Shown: one piece after another, positions 24,700-35,905 of the stretch
Layout: every line of letters starts with the position of its first letter
Numbering within the stretch: position 1 is the stretch's first letter
Position numbers and translations under genes: made by a program
Source: Dermanyssus gallinae
Lineage: Eukaryota > Arthropoda > Arachnida > Mesostigmata > Dermanyssidae
NCBI GenBank assembly: GCA_003439945.1
Contig: QVRM01003920.1
Coordinates: forward strand, 211,501-275,500
Length of the DNA stretch: 64,000 nucleotides
Direction of reading: 5' to 3'
The notes under the pieces: generated by a model
What the model saw: only the letters and a program-made list of their open reading frames with translations
Told to the model about the DNA's origin: nothing
Database searches by the model: none

Positions 24700-25890
24700 T
24701 TTGCTAGGGCTGTCTCGATTAGCGAGTTTCTAGTGATAATTCTAACTCGACAAGCGCAGCAATGGAGACAGAGAGGAAAGGAGGAGAACTCGTAGCGAGG
24801 GAAAAGAGGAAAGGCAGATGAAGATAGAGTCAACGAAGCCGACGAGCAACGACAGAGTGCTATTGAATGAAATTTGCCTCTCACACCTCACCGGCGGTCT
24901 ATTTGTCTGGTGAGGCTTGTCGAGGAGGCAACTCAACTGCGAACTACACGGTGCACGTTTAAAGCCCCGTCGCTAGGCTGCAATGCACGAGCAGAGACCT
25001 CGACAACAATGCAATGCGTTCCAGTGACAACCACAGCAACATCCGTTGCAGTGCTATGAACAACGTGTCGTATGAGACGATTAACTCCAATGTTGTTGTT
25101 ATTGTTGTAGTTGTTGTTGCTATTACAATTATTTATTAGTGCTTAATGAAAGCTCGCTGTTAACTAATAATTACTATTATTTAGTAATCATCTAGATTCG
25201 ATAACGGCGATTTTGTCCAACAGCAGTTTGGACACGGATGGGGCGAGTTGTGTGAGCCGTCGTGTTCCCGACTGGCATATGATTTTTGCTGGACCCATTT
25301 TTCTGGCAAGTGAAACAATATCGGCATGAGGGTTTTACTCTGCGTCAAATTGCGTCAGCGGCGTGACGGAAATGGCTCTAACACTAGTCAAGTCGCAAGT
25401 CTAATTTCGTCGTCATGATACACGAACATTTTTCACTGGCAGAAGATGCAATATAAACTTCTCAAAACTTGTTTGTTTAGGCAATTATTATTATTAAGTT
25501 CGTTGGTATCGTTGCTATTGAGTACTGATTAATTATGTTTGCTATTGTATTCGTTTTCAGTTGTGGTATTCATCTCATTAATTGTATGGAGAACTATTTT
25601 GGACATACACTTGAGCCTTTGTTTCGGTTGCTGTTGGGTTGTTAACATTGTTGTCTTGCATTGCCGAGCTCTCGTTGTCGCCGTTGTTATTGTCATTGAG
25701 TAAAGTAAATAATTATTCTTCGCTCGTGTTGTTGTTGCTGCTGCTGCTGCTGGCAAAATATTGTTGCTGTTGCTAATATTGTTACAGTTTTCGTTGTTGA
25801 TGTCGCCGTTCTCGCTTATAGCGAAGGCTGAAGGTCCTTGCGATGATGCGGTGCCCCCTGCAGTGGGCGGTTGGGAGAGTTGGCAGTGGT
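24700..25890. other. no recognisable gene
   Basis: Scattered GTT and CTG triplets, no domain. The long minus-strand frame 25529-26239 (236 residues) crosses this area; see the repeat at 25895. Confidence 0.4.
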
Positions 25891-25894
25891 GACA

Positions 25895-26095
25895 GAAAGC
25901 GCAGTTGTTGTTGTTGTTGTCGATGTTGTTGTTGTCGATGTTGTTGTTGTCGATGTTGTTGTTGTCGTTGTCGTCGATGTTGTTGTTGTCGATGTTGTTG
26001 TTGTTGTCGTTAATGTTGTTGTTGTTTTCGTCGATGTTGTTGTTTTCGTTGATGTTGTTGTTGTTGTGGATGTTGTTGTTGTTGTTGGTGGTGGC
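25895..26095. repeat. 15-bp minisatellite built on GTT (unit GTTGTTGTTGTCGAT)
   Basis: About 13 imperfect units. On the minus strand it reads as repeats of Asn-Asn-Asn-Ile-Asp inside a 236-residue frame (25529-26239); on the plus strand it gives Val-Val-Val-Asp-Val or Leu-rich protein. All three plus-strand frames stay open, which is what a stop-free repeat predicts. A real Asn-rich protein cannot be excluded, but the flanks of the frame are also triplet repeats. Confidence 0.85.
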
Positions 26096-26174
26096 GCTAA
26101 CAAAGCAAAGTAGTGCACTAGCGATGTTTGCATTGCAATACGAAACAAGTCGTATCGGCTGCCCGTCGTCTACG

Positions 26175-26420
26175 TTAGTCGCTGCTGCTGCGGCCGCCGT
26201 CGTCGGCGCCGCCGCCTCCACCACCACCACCACCCGCACTGATGATGATGATGATGATGCTGCTGCCGCCTAGCAACACCGACGTAGATATATCGGTATA
26301 TAGGTATCTCACTGGCACCACTGCCATTCTCCACTCCACCCCCTCCTCCACTCTCTCCCCTCCCCCCACACCTCGGTCTCGGCTGCTGTGAGTAGTGGTA
26401 TGGCGGCAAATAACGTGTGA
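26175..26420. repeat. GCC/CAC/GATGAT triplet block
   Basis: Runs of GCC/GCT, CAC and GAT triplets (26180-26270), then a C-rich tract (26335-26370). Low complexity on both strands. Confidence 0.7.
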
Positions 26421-26559
26421 ATAGAAGAAGGATTATAACATGGGTCTCGCGGACTGGGAGACGACTAGTCCGGTAGACTCGAGCGACCACTCACTCCGTC
26501 AGCCACAAACACGCAAGCACGCAGCGGAGGTTGCACAACAAGCTCTCTCCTCCCCCCTG

Positions 26560-26830
26560 CATCCTCCTTTGCCCTCTGCAGCCCCCTTTGCCCCCTGCAT
26601 CCCCCTTTGCTCCCTGCACCCCTTTTGCCCCCTGCACCCCTTTGCCCCCTGCACCCCTTTTGCCCCCTGCACCCCTTTGCCCCCTGCACCCCTTTGCCCC
26701 CTGCACCCCTTTTGCCCCCTGCACCCCCTTTGCCCCCTGCACCCCCTTTGCCCCCTGCACCTCCTGCGCCTCCCTGCACCCCCTTTGCCCCCTGCACCTC
26801 CTGCACCTCCCTGCACCCCTCTTCACCCCT
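26560..26830. repeat. C-rich minisatellite, 17-18 bp unit
   Basis: About 15 imperfect units of CCCCCTGCACCCCTTTG. Unit length alternates between 17 and 18, so all frames are visited. The plus strand reads Pro/Cys/Ala/Leu-rich and the minus strand reads collagen-like Gly-X-X in three frames. The strand asymmetry is strong (almost no G on the plus strand). A pyrimidine-rich tail continues to about 26945. Confidence 0.9.
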
Positions 26831-26949
26831 TCCTTCACCCCTCCCTTTACATCCCTTTGCCCTTCCCCCCTTCCCCCTTTACCCTTCCTGCACCCCCCTT
26901 TCCCCCCCCCGCCCCCACCCTTTCTCTCTATCTCTTTCTTTCTTGCGCG

Positions 26950-28821
26950 CTTTTAACCTCCTCTTTTATTTCTCTATGCGTGAGCAGCCGCTGGTTGGTT
27001 TCTGTTCGTTCATTCTATTGGACAGAACAACGAGCGACGTCTGGCTAGCTGGATTGTCTCAGCGGCCATTCAACGGCGAGGTTGGTTTAGTCGAATAGCA
27101 GTCGCAGCAGCAGAAGGTCTACTCGTAGTTACCAGTGATCGTTGTGTTTAGTGTTGACGTTGTTGTTGTTGTGGTTGTTGTGTGTATTTGTACGGATTCC
27201 TAGCAGATGCTGTTGTCAAAGCCATGTTGTCGTCCCAATAGCTCTGTGTCTCATGTAGTGCTATTACTACTACTACTACTACTACTACTACAGCAACAAC
27301 GGTGACTACCAATACGCAATCCAATACGACGAGAATAACTGACTACCTTCGGGGCGAGAATGGACAAACGGCGTTCTATGCATTAAATGCACTTAGACAC
27401 GTTGTTGTTGTTGTTGTTGTTGCTGCTGCTGCTGATCGTGTCATTGCCGTCACTATCGGCCAGATATATTGAGGACTAAGATACACAGCAATAAGAAGCT
27501 GTCGATAAGCGGCCAGGAGCAGAGAGACCACTTGTCGGGGCGGCGCAGGGAGGGGGGGAGAAGGGCACACTGGGGCGCTGATGGCCACTTTCCACACGCA
27601 TAGCTTTATGGACCGATAATGGCTAGTAGCCGCCATCACCACTCACAGTCATTCACCACTGATGTCCACTAACCGAGCTGCCGGTTGTTGCTCTCCTTTC
27701 CGAATGCGGCAGGGTGCTACCGTTGACAACTCATGCAGACGCGGCTCCGTCTTCTACACCAGACCGGGCTCCGCCACAAGCGTAGCACCATAGCAGACCT
27801 GCGTGCAGCTGCTACTGCGAGTTGGCACGGCAAAGGTGAATGGCTTCGTATCTGTCCTATGCGTCGTTCCGCCCAGGCCACAGCAGTAAAGGCGACGATA
27901 TACCATAGATGCACGCGGCACCGTTGTGCGAGGTTTCTCAGCACCGTTGCCTGCCTGCTATTCCCCAGCTCAGTTTGGAGAATTTTGTAAAAAGAGAGGA
28001 GATAGGGCAGATAGGAGAACAGGGAGAAGGCAAAACCCGTTTGCCGGCCCTGTAGTTCGCCAGGCGGTTCATTTCACCTGGCAGATAGGGACAAAGATTT
28101 TCAGCTAAAGGGCGAAACGAATATATTGAGCATTAGTTGGTAATTGTGGATTTACCTGCTGGATGGGCTTGCATGGGCCAAGAAGCTATACACGTTCTCT
28201 CGTGTGTTAGGCCTGCCGACTGGAGCCTTAATCATTACCTGCAAGATGCGTCACAGTGGCGCCGAGAGCCGCGCTCGTGGTAACTGGTGCTCAGTGTCAA
28301 CCCTTTACAACGGTGGCTAATATTACCAATACGATTACTGCTTTACCATTGAGCAGGCACAATAATTACCTACCTCTGCTTCTGTGGGCATTGTCGAGAC
28401 CATCTGACCAGCACTGAGCGTTGCCGCCCGAGATAGGTACACATGAGGGTGTAGCAAACGCATCTTTGCAGGGGTCTTACAGATGACAAATGTACTCACA
28501 AATTGCGCGTGGCGTCTGTAAACGTTGTATTTGTCGCCAAGCCGATGAAAGCTTATCGCGAAAAATACCAACACGTGAGATCTCTCGTATAAGGTCATTT
28601 GTACGATCCCCACTAGAAGGCGCTTATCACATACACCATCGACAGCCAGGCTAACCTTGATATATATGTGTATATATATATTGCTATGAGACCGTTCTCC
28701 CCAAACGGCAGTTTTGTTTAATTTAGTTTTTCCTAATTATGCTTGAAATTTCCATAATTACACCTTTCAAACAATTGTTTTCATTAAGGGCATTTTGCAG
28801 GAAAGGCTATCGTCCGTGTCT

Positions 28822-28856
<35 letters not shown>

Positions 28857-29762
28857 AAATGTTGCCCTGCATATTAGACAGCGACAAAGAAATAGGCAAA
28901 ATTGACCCGTATACGTGACCAATCGTCTTAAACATCGGCGTAAAAAGGAGCTTGAATACAGCGAACCGTGGCAAAAACCTCAGCTTTGTGGCCGTTCCTT
29001 GCGAGCGCTAACATGCGTCGTCATTATGCTGAGATCAGGTGATTCTAAGTGAGTCTCTTTTACAAACTATTTGAGTAAACCAAATATTTCTTCCCAAAAT
29101 GCCAATAAGGCTAGTCAAGGTAGCGCTTGGCTCTGTTCGTGCCAAGCGCAAAGCGCAATCTATGCCAGCTAATGATAATATGGAGCATGTGTTCCTATCA
29201 TAACCTGAAAGTTTTTTTTATAGATATTGACGAAATTTCATATAACGCTGTTTAGGATTCGCGGAAATCAACGCCTCCCTTGGTGGAGGTTGTACTAGAA
29301 ACGAGAAACGCACAATGGGTAAAACAGACATAGCCTAGAGTTTTGTAAATGGTAGAACACAACGAAGCTAGTATCATTAGAAAAGAGTAGAATCATTTTT
29401 GAGATATGGTTTTCACATTACGGACTAAGGTAATGTGCCCCGTCTTGACGTTATTTCTGGGCTTTTCGCACAAATTGTAACAAAAGCTGCTGTGGAAGAT
29501 GGTAATTTCGTTTTCCTTTCAAGGTTAAAAGATAACCTTGACTTGCATGAGCGTCTGACCTCTCCTGTAAACCTTATAACTTCTAGCCATGCACCAGATT
29601 TGTCGCCCATGTCTCACCACCGTGTTTTGACAAATGCATATTCAAAATGCACTGTAATGGATGGGTGAACATTTTGACCATAGACTGGCTTTTGAAAGGC
29701 CTTTAAAGCATACTCAAATGGGCAGGTTGAGGGCCTTCAACCATCTTTATCAGGATCAAGAC

Positions 29763-29802
<40 letters not shown>

Positions 29803-30170
29803 TTGCAGCATTAAATATGTGTACAGAAGGTACAGGGGGATATGCGTTTATCTGTTTGATTAAAAAAAACTAGTAACATGGTTCTCAGTTCCTGTTTGCA
29901 AAAGTCTTTATTTACCTCAAAACTTTTAAGTTAAACTACTTGCCTGCAAAACTACTAAACCCGCTTAAAAGTTCTGAGTTACATATAAAACGTGGTAATT
30001 GTTACAATGACACCCACTCATCAAAATGAAGCTAAGTATTGAGTTAGTACGTTATACCTTTGTACGCATTCTTTCATGATTCTAATGTTTTAGATAGTTT
30101 AAAAAAAAACACTATTATTGTTTATTAATTATTCTAGTTTCTTGTATTTCTATTTGTATTTACTCTGATG
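26950..30170. other. no recognisable gene; several simple repeats
   Basis: Contains (ACT)n at 27262-27291, a GTT/GCT tract at 27402-27434, and (TA)n runs at 28827-28852 and 29768-29801. Open frames at 27717-28108 and 29435-29668 show no domain. Confidence 0.45.
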
Positions 30171-30189
30171 CTTAGGGTTTTACATGTGC

Positions 30190-30395
30190 AGTTTCAAACC
30201 TGCAGCTGAACATTTGTACCTTATATTCGAGCAACGAAATACTTGGCGGAAGGATACTTGGCGAGCTGACTGGCTCTATGCGCGAACCGACGGCGCCCAG
30301 AATAATCATTTGCACGGGAAATTTCAACGAAGCCTCCGAGGTATGCACACCTCTGGTTAGCACAAGGGCCTTCTGGGGGGATGTTGATAATTGAT
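30190..30395 (+). pseudogene. possible APE-endonuclease fragment
   Basis: One open frame reads ...TLYSSNEILGG... then PRIIICTGNFNEASEV and a few residues later FWGD before a stop. The IIIxxGNFNEAS stretch resembles the GDFNxxS motif of LINE endonucleases (Asp of G-D-F replaced by Asn). Only this one motif supports the call. Confidence 0.3.
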
Positions 30396-30465
30396 GTAAC
30401 TTAAACACAGTTACCCAGTTTGGGTGGTATTAAAACAAATAATATTTCGGTATTCAGCTTATCAA

Positions 30466-30490
30466 GCTGTCGGTGCGATGCACCGACAGC
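30466..30490. repeat. perfect 11-bp hairpin
   Basis: GCTGTCGGTGC and its exact complement are separated by GAT (stems 30466-30476 and 30480-30490). Confidence 0.9.
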
Positions 30491-30714
30491 ATGGCGTGTC
30501 CTTCCTACAGAACGCAGGTGCAGGACTCCCGCAAACAAGCGGTTGGAACTGCCGAGAGGGAAGTAGCTGATTCTGAACACAATGCCGTAGTCACGTGCTA
30601 TAAATGTGTTCAGCTCGGAACGTCGGAAATTCAAAGATGACGCAGTAGACACTTTAACTTGGTGGACCCTGACTCTGCAGGGCCATAACCACAGACAAGG
30701 ATTCGCTTTGCCTG

Positions 30715-31870
30715 TTTCCTAGATATTTCTCTCTTGTACCATACTCATGCTACTCCTCTCCCATCAAAACACTAGACGAATTTGATGTCTTTCTTAAAGA
30801 GCTTGCGACAACGTTACAATGACACCCCGGTTACACTTTTTTTTAGTTATATCAACTCCCATTACATAGTCTGGGGATTACGCCGTATAACCAACAGAGG
30901 TCATCTAGTGATCGGCTGGATGGTGGAGTTAAGTCTAGCACTTGGTCGATAATGTTAGGCCCAGGAAGAAGATCGCAAGTCTTCTTCCTGGGCCTAACAT
31001 TATTTAACGACACCTTGCTCAGCGCCATCGAAGACTGGGCAGTGGATCAGTCCAAAAGGACCTATGTGGCTCACCCTACAATATTGTAATGCATAAACGA
31101 CGATGTCACCCACCTCAATTTCCAACCGCAAACGTTACCGTGCCAGTGTCGAATCTATTTCCCTCCCAAGAAACCCGACCTGGCTGTACCATTGAGGTCG
31201 ACCTTCATTCTTCAAGTGGCAAAACGTCTTTCTCCCGGCAAAGCACTAGGCCCAAATGGAATACCTCCAAAAGTAATCAAGATACAAGCGTTAATACGTT
31301 AGGCGGAAGGAAACCGACTGCTCGAAAGAACAGAACGCAAGTCCCTAGCCTACGTTGTGCAAACCACCTGCTAAGCGACGAACAGGTAACAAGCCGCCTG
31401 ATCGGTCTTCTATTTCACTGCGAGGCGGTACGCCTGGCTCCAATGATTGAGCGCCCGCTCACATTGGAGCAGGATACTATGGTATTTATATGCAGTCTTC
31501 ATAGACTGCGTTAAAGCCTTCGACAAAGCACTTGGAGATCCCCTGCTGAAGTCCTTCCGTCACTCAGGGGTTAGTGGCTCTGTTCTGAGCGCAATTTCGA
31601 GCTTCTTTGATGAGAACACCTTACTGGTACAAGGTGAGGAAATGTTGGAGGTAAGGCAAAATGTGGGAACCCCGCAAGGGGACCCATTGAGCTGCGTCTG
31701 CTTTACTCTTCTGCGTCTCTTTCACCCTTCTGCTCATCGTTTACTACCGCCGACGTGTCGTGCGACAGCCGCAGCGTCGTCACACAGGCATTTATACATG
31801 CACCTTATCTGGATATCCCGCCGGAAAATCTTAATTTCACCGCAACCACACCTTGCATTGCTATAAGTTG
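30715..31870 (+). pseudogene. mosaic of LINE endonuclease and RT fragments
   Basis: EN: 30723-30820 reads RYFSLVPYSCYSSPIKTLDE followed by FDVFLKELATTL, and 30860-30945 reads NSHYIVWG...NRGHLVIGWM, the two blocks around the GDFNxH..WG motif. RT: LTLFNDTLLSAIEDW (about 30995-31040) looks like the region after the PQG block, while the earlier finger block SPGKALGPNGIPPKVIK occurs later, at about 31233-31285. Then FIDCVKAFD (31505-31530, motif A) and GTPQGDPLS (31667-31693, motif B) follow. Because palm-like sequence precedes finger sequence, at least two elements or a rearranged one are joined here. GTPQGDPLS differs from the GVPQGS of the R1 copies, so this second part is another clade, not determined. 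All parts carry stops. Confidence 0.55.
30949..31003. repeat. perfect 23-bp inverted repeat with 9-nt loop
   Basis: Stem arms 30949-30971 and 30981-31003 are exact complements; the loop is ATCGCAAGT. It lies at the join between the EN-like and RT-like fragments. The right arm belongs to the RT-like reading (FLGLTLFN), so the left arm is an inverted copy of it. Confidence 0.95.
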
Positions 31871-32064
31871 GATACCAAAATGATCGCTACGAAATGTGCG
31901 TTTGCCTGAATGTATGTTGTTCTGGGCGCTGTAAGTAATCGTAGGGTAATTATTCTGAAATATTTGGTGTGAAAGCTAATAAAATAACTCCTTTTTTGAG
32001 AATTCTGTTTTGCTTTAACGCTAATAAAATAACTCCTTTTTTGAGAATTCTGTTTTGCTTTAAT
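31800..32064 (+). repeat. dispersed repeat, copy 1, with 45-bp tandem duplication
   Basis: Aligns with 44650-44790 through shared blocks such as CCGCAACCAC, GCATTG, GGTACCAAAA/GGATACCAAAA and AATGAAATAACT/AATAAAATAACT; the second copy lacks about 90 bp. Within it a 45-bp unit is duplicated in tandem (31975-32019 and 32020-32064, one difference). No coding capacity. Confidence 0.65.
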
Positions 32065-32225
32065 TCTGCTAGATTTGCTTTAACGAGCAATGTCTTATAT
32101 CACTCCCGAAAGCTCCCTGTATATATAGAAAATATTGTGATGATGTATTAATCATTTACAATACGTTTGCACACTCGGCAGGGCTCGCCTTGATAAAAAT
32201 GGTGGTAAAAAGGTGTCACGTGAAG

Positions 32226-34470
32226 TTAAGAATCAGTTGTCCGTGTCCTTGCTTTATGGTAGCCCCCGCTCTTATGGACCCGGTGCAAGCGGTATATCCT
32301 CAAGGTTCCTTGCAAAGTTGAAACGGTGAGATCCATAAGATTCCTCTTCGTGACGCCGAGCCCCAAGAGCGTCCTCGCAGATTCGGAGTCCCATACACCA
32401 CTCATAGAGAGAGTGATGGATCCAAATCTGCGAGGTTTTTGCGGGTCGGGGAGCGCCGCTCTTAGGAACTCGACGTCATATTTGGTGATCTTGTCTTGCC
32501 GCGCTTTTACCAGGTCCCGGTTCGGGCCGCAAACCTAAATCTAAAACCCAGACCTCGGTAGGTGTTGTTATTACGAGGTCGGGCTTTAGACCCGGTGCGC
32601 CCGGTCGACGGAATACTCGCTCACGAACCACCTCATGACCCCTTTCGCGGAGAAGACGCGCCACGCGATCACAGACGTCGTCATGTCTCTTTATGGTTTG
32701 TTTGTGTGTTGTATCGCACATCTGAGCGACATGAGCCAACGTCTCAGACGCATGACACCCGTGCCTACAACGTTTGTTGTAGCCCGGGCGTCCCCTGGCC
32801 AATCTGGCACGCGTTGGTAGTGCGTTGATCCTGAGCTTTAGTAGGTTTAAATACTTCTTACCGAATAGGTAGGGCATACCCTTAATCCAGTAATGTACAC
32901 AGGGCGTTTCGTGTGCTTTTTTAAAATGTGCCCTATTGAACGTGTTGTGTAGTTGTTGAGACCAGTAATCGGTCTCTTGTGTAGCGGTCTCAATGGAGGT
33001 TCCCAAGCGCTCGCAAAGAAGTCTTGCTTTCGCAAGATCTTTTTTGAAGTGCTCGGTGGTTAGCATCCATTGGACCCCAAGGTGCGTGGAGTGTTGTAGT
33101 GCTATCAGGCGGGAGAGGCGGCGTCTGGGAATTAATGTTTGGAGGCAGGGGATGTCCAGACCGCCGTGTGCTGTGTGCGTGTACAGGTAGGCGTTCGGCA
33201 CCGAGCTTTCGAGCTTAAGCCATTTTGACTTAACAACCTTTCTGATCTTTTTATCTAGGTCGCTAAGGAGTGCGTAAGATGGTCTGGGACCGGAGACCAG
33301 TTTATATAGGAGACGGGGAAGGAGAAAGTCTTTCAAAAATATGAGTCTTTGGTGGCGTTTAAGGGGAGCTATCGTGAGTCTGTTGAGTGAATTAATGAGT
33401 ACATCCTTGGTGGAGTCAACTCTGCCATTGCTGTCAAAGTCGACTCCAAGATATCTCCATCGATCGCTCATACCTTTAGCTGGCAATTGCCGATCTCCAA
33501 CGTTAAATTCTGGTACGGTATTGATAAAACCTTTACCTTCCTTCCTATTTTAAATAGGTGGGAGATAGTGAAGCTTTTATTAGTATTAATTTCAAGGCCT
33601 CGGGATTTCAGAAGTGGGTCCGCAATATTAAGGAGCCGTTGGAGAGTAGATTTCGTGGAGGCTAGAAGGATGAGATCATCCGCAAAGGCTAAGCCCATAA
33701 GGCGGAAGTCATCAGTAAGTTGGTACCCGATATTAGTTTTGTCTAATTTTGAAAGAATGTCGTCGAGAACTAGATTAAATAAAAGGGGGGACAGAGGATC
33801 TCCCTGCCTAACACCCCTATTTGGCCGAAATGTGCGACATTCTTGTCCAAATTATATGAGAGTTTTAGATGAGAGGTACAAGCGTTCGATATAATTAATG
33901 AATACCTCCGGGTATCCGCGAGTCCGGAGTGACCACAGGACGGAGTCATGACTCACCATGTCGAACGCCTTACGGAGGTCGATTGAGGCGAGTCTGAGCT
34001 CACGTCCTGCAGACTTGGCATCGTTAAGGATACCATCCAGAACCGCAAGATTCTCGAAGGTACCATTATAGGGGAGAAACGCTCGCTGGATTGGGAGAAG
34101 CTTAATAGAGTTCTGGAGGCGTCTAGAGAGAATTTTGTTAAGCGTTCGTTGTATGTATGAACTAATAGATAGGGGTCGCAGATCGCTTGGGGATGTGGCA
34201 TTGTTAATTTTAGGGATGAACGCTAAGCGAGCAGTTTCATGGGCTGAGACAATATCGCTAATTAATAGTATGTTAAGAATACAACAGACTACTTCTAACG
34301 GGAGTTTACGGAGGGACGAAAGACAAATCCCGCCCAAGCCTAGTGCTTTAGAAGGTCCGCGGAGAGCTACGTGGGTTTCCTTTAGGGAGATAGGGAAGGA
34401 AACCTCAAAGAGATCAGAGTTAGGAGTGTATACGGGGCAAGGGAGTGGTTGTGTCATCGTGTTGGCCTAG
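32226..34470 (-). pseudogene. R2-clade non-LTR retrotransposon, 5' truncated
   Basis: R2-type elements encode one protein with RT and a C-terminal restriction-like endonuclease. Minus-strand frames in order: 34457-33852 has the RT fingers and motif A (ARLAFIPK, LRPLSISSYIQRTLNKILS, QRAF, LRLASIDLRKAFDMVSHDS). Then NRGVRQGDPLSPLFI (about 33780-33820), a stop, and GLAFADDLILLAS (near 33680). 33486-32476 is the thumb and C-terminal part with a zinc knuckle C-X3-C-X7-H-X4-C (residues 240-257 of that frame), KPDLVI and VWVLDL of the nuclease. A one-base frameshift near residue 320 moves the rest (LVKARQDKITKYDVEF..., then SGVWDSES) to another frame ending at a TAA, 32226-32228. The N-terminal zinc fingers and Myb domain are missing. 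Flanks are not 28S rDNA. Confidence 0.85.
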
Positions 34471-34530
34471 TGTTCTACAGCTTCGGTGGCCTGCATGTTG
34501 TGTATGGTGTGTTTGCCGTCCAGCACCTCA

Positions 34531-34532
<2 letters not shown>

Positions 34533-34563
<31 letters not shown>
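34533..34563. repeat. (TA)n microsatellite at the R2/R1 junction
   Basis: A pure TA run of about 30 bp between the truncated 5' side of the R2-clade copy (minus strand) and the start of R1 copy B (plus strand). Confidence 0.9.
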
Positions 34564-34564
<1 letters not shown>

Positions 34565-34565
<1 letters not shown>

Positions 34566-35905
34566 TAATCAAGGTAACAGCGTCAAACTACCCTGCCCTC
34601 CTGGCGAGCTTAGCAGTAAAGTTACTTAAGGAAGGGATGTTCCCATACAGATGGAAGTTGGCATACTTGGAGTTAGTGCTAAAACCCACTGCCGGCCTTC
34701 ATCATTAAGGCCAATCTGTTTCCAAAATACCACGGAGAATGTCCTAGTCGAAAGGCTGAATCAGGAGATGACGCATCCGATAAGGTAACTTAAGATTGGA
34801 TGCTATCCAAAATGTCCTTAAGCGAGCTTGACACGAGATGACCCCCAAACCTAACTCTTTCGTGTGATTGATACTTCTCGATGTATGAAACGCATTTTAT
34901 ACGGCAAACTGGGACGTCATTCTGCAGACTCTGGAAAGTAAGAACTTCTCTCCTTGCCTCCGCCGCATTTTATCTTCTTATCTGAATATAGTGCTTATCC
35001 ATGGAGATATTATGACAGATTACGGCAGGAGCCCCGCAAGGCTCCATTCTGGACCCGGTCCCATAAAGTCTAGCCTACGAAAGAGTTCTGCGGCTTCGAG
35101 ATATTCCAGAGGGCATCGAAACCATTGCCTAAGTGGACGATTTGGCAGTGCTGGTAACGGCCCGCAGGAAGTCGTTCCATGAGACGAGAGCAAACACCGT
35201 TCTCGATAAGATCAGTTCAGGACTAGAAAGAAACTACCTGAGTATAGCCCCGCCTAAAACAGAGGCGTTGTATCTCACCGGCCGCAAACGTACCCGATAC
35301 ATCCGGATTGAGGTGGCGAGTCATCTCGTTTCAGAAAAAGAAGCAAAATTTCTAGGTGTCGTCCTTGACACGAGACTTTCGGGAGACTTACATATAACAA
35401 ACATTTCTCAGGAAGTGTCAATTGTTACGCAAAACCTAGCCAAGATACTTCCTTGAGAGGGAGGAGCTTGCAAAGGCCGACGCAAGCCACTAGCCTCTGT
35501 CGCTCAATCTTTTGCGCTATACGCTTCCCCTGTCTAAGCTGATCTTGTCCTCTGGACAAAGCGTAACCGGCGATCCCTTCGGGCCTCATGAAGAGGCGTG
35601 GCAATAAGAGTTTGACGGATACATAACCGTCACGCCTTGGAAACCAGCTCCCTTGGGCCTGTTGGCGGGGAAAAGAGTGAGAGAAAATTCGAGGGGAGTC
35701 TAACGTGAGCGGTAGCATGCAAATCTACATTTCGCGCGTGGGCTTCCGAATGGGCCGACGCCGCCACCAATGATCACAATGAGAAATGGACGAGATCACG
35801 TATCCCAAATTTAAAAGATCGGCATGAGGAGCTTGGACGGGGGCCGCTTAGATTCTACGCAACACAGGTCTTGACTGGCCATGAACAGTTTCAGACATAT
35901 ATATA
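34565..35905 (+). pseudogene. R1-clade retrotransposon copy B (RT and C-terminus)
   Basis: Begins within the RT fingers (SLAVKLLKEGMFPYRWKLA at about 34610-34665, where W-K precedes the L-V-L-K-P block). GAPQGSILDP is at 35028-35057 and VDDLAVLVTAR at 35133-35165, preceded by a stop where the Tyr/Ala of the YADD box would be. The thumb reads NYLSIAPPKTEALYLTGRKR and AKFLGVVLDTRLSGDLH. After 35450 come KPLASVAQSFALYASPV and the late block RFYATQVLTGHEQFQTYI (35850-35905). It lacks the endonuclease half and the conserved 3' UTR. Several stops and frameshifts make it inactive. Confidence 0.75.

Noticed and set aside
25529..26239. 236-residue Asn-rich protein on the minus strand
   Set aside because: The body is a GTT-based 15-bp repeat, and the other strand's frames are equally open; not enough to call a gene.
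26465..26838. Collagen-like Gly-X-X proteins on the minus strand
   Set aside because: They appear in three frames at once and come from a 17-18-bp DNA repeat; no collagen flanking domains or start context.
32226..34470. 28S rDNA-resident R2
   Set aside because: No rRNA gene sequence could be seen on either side.
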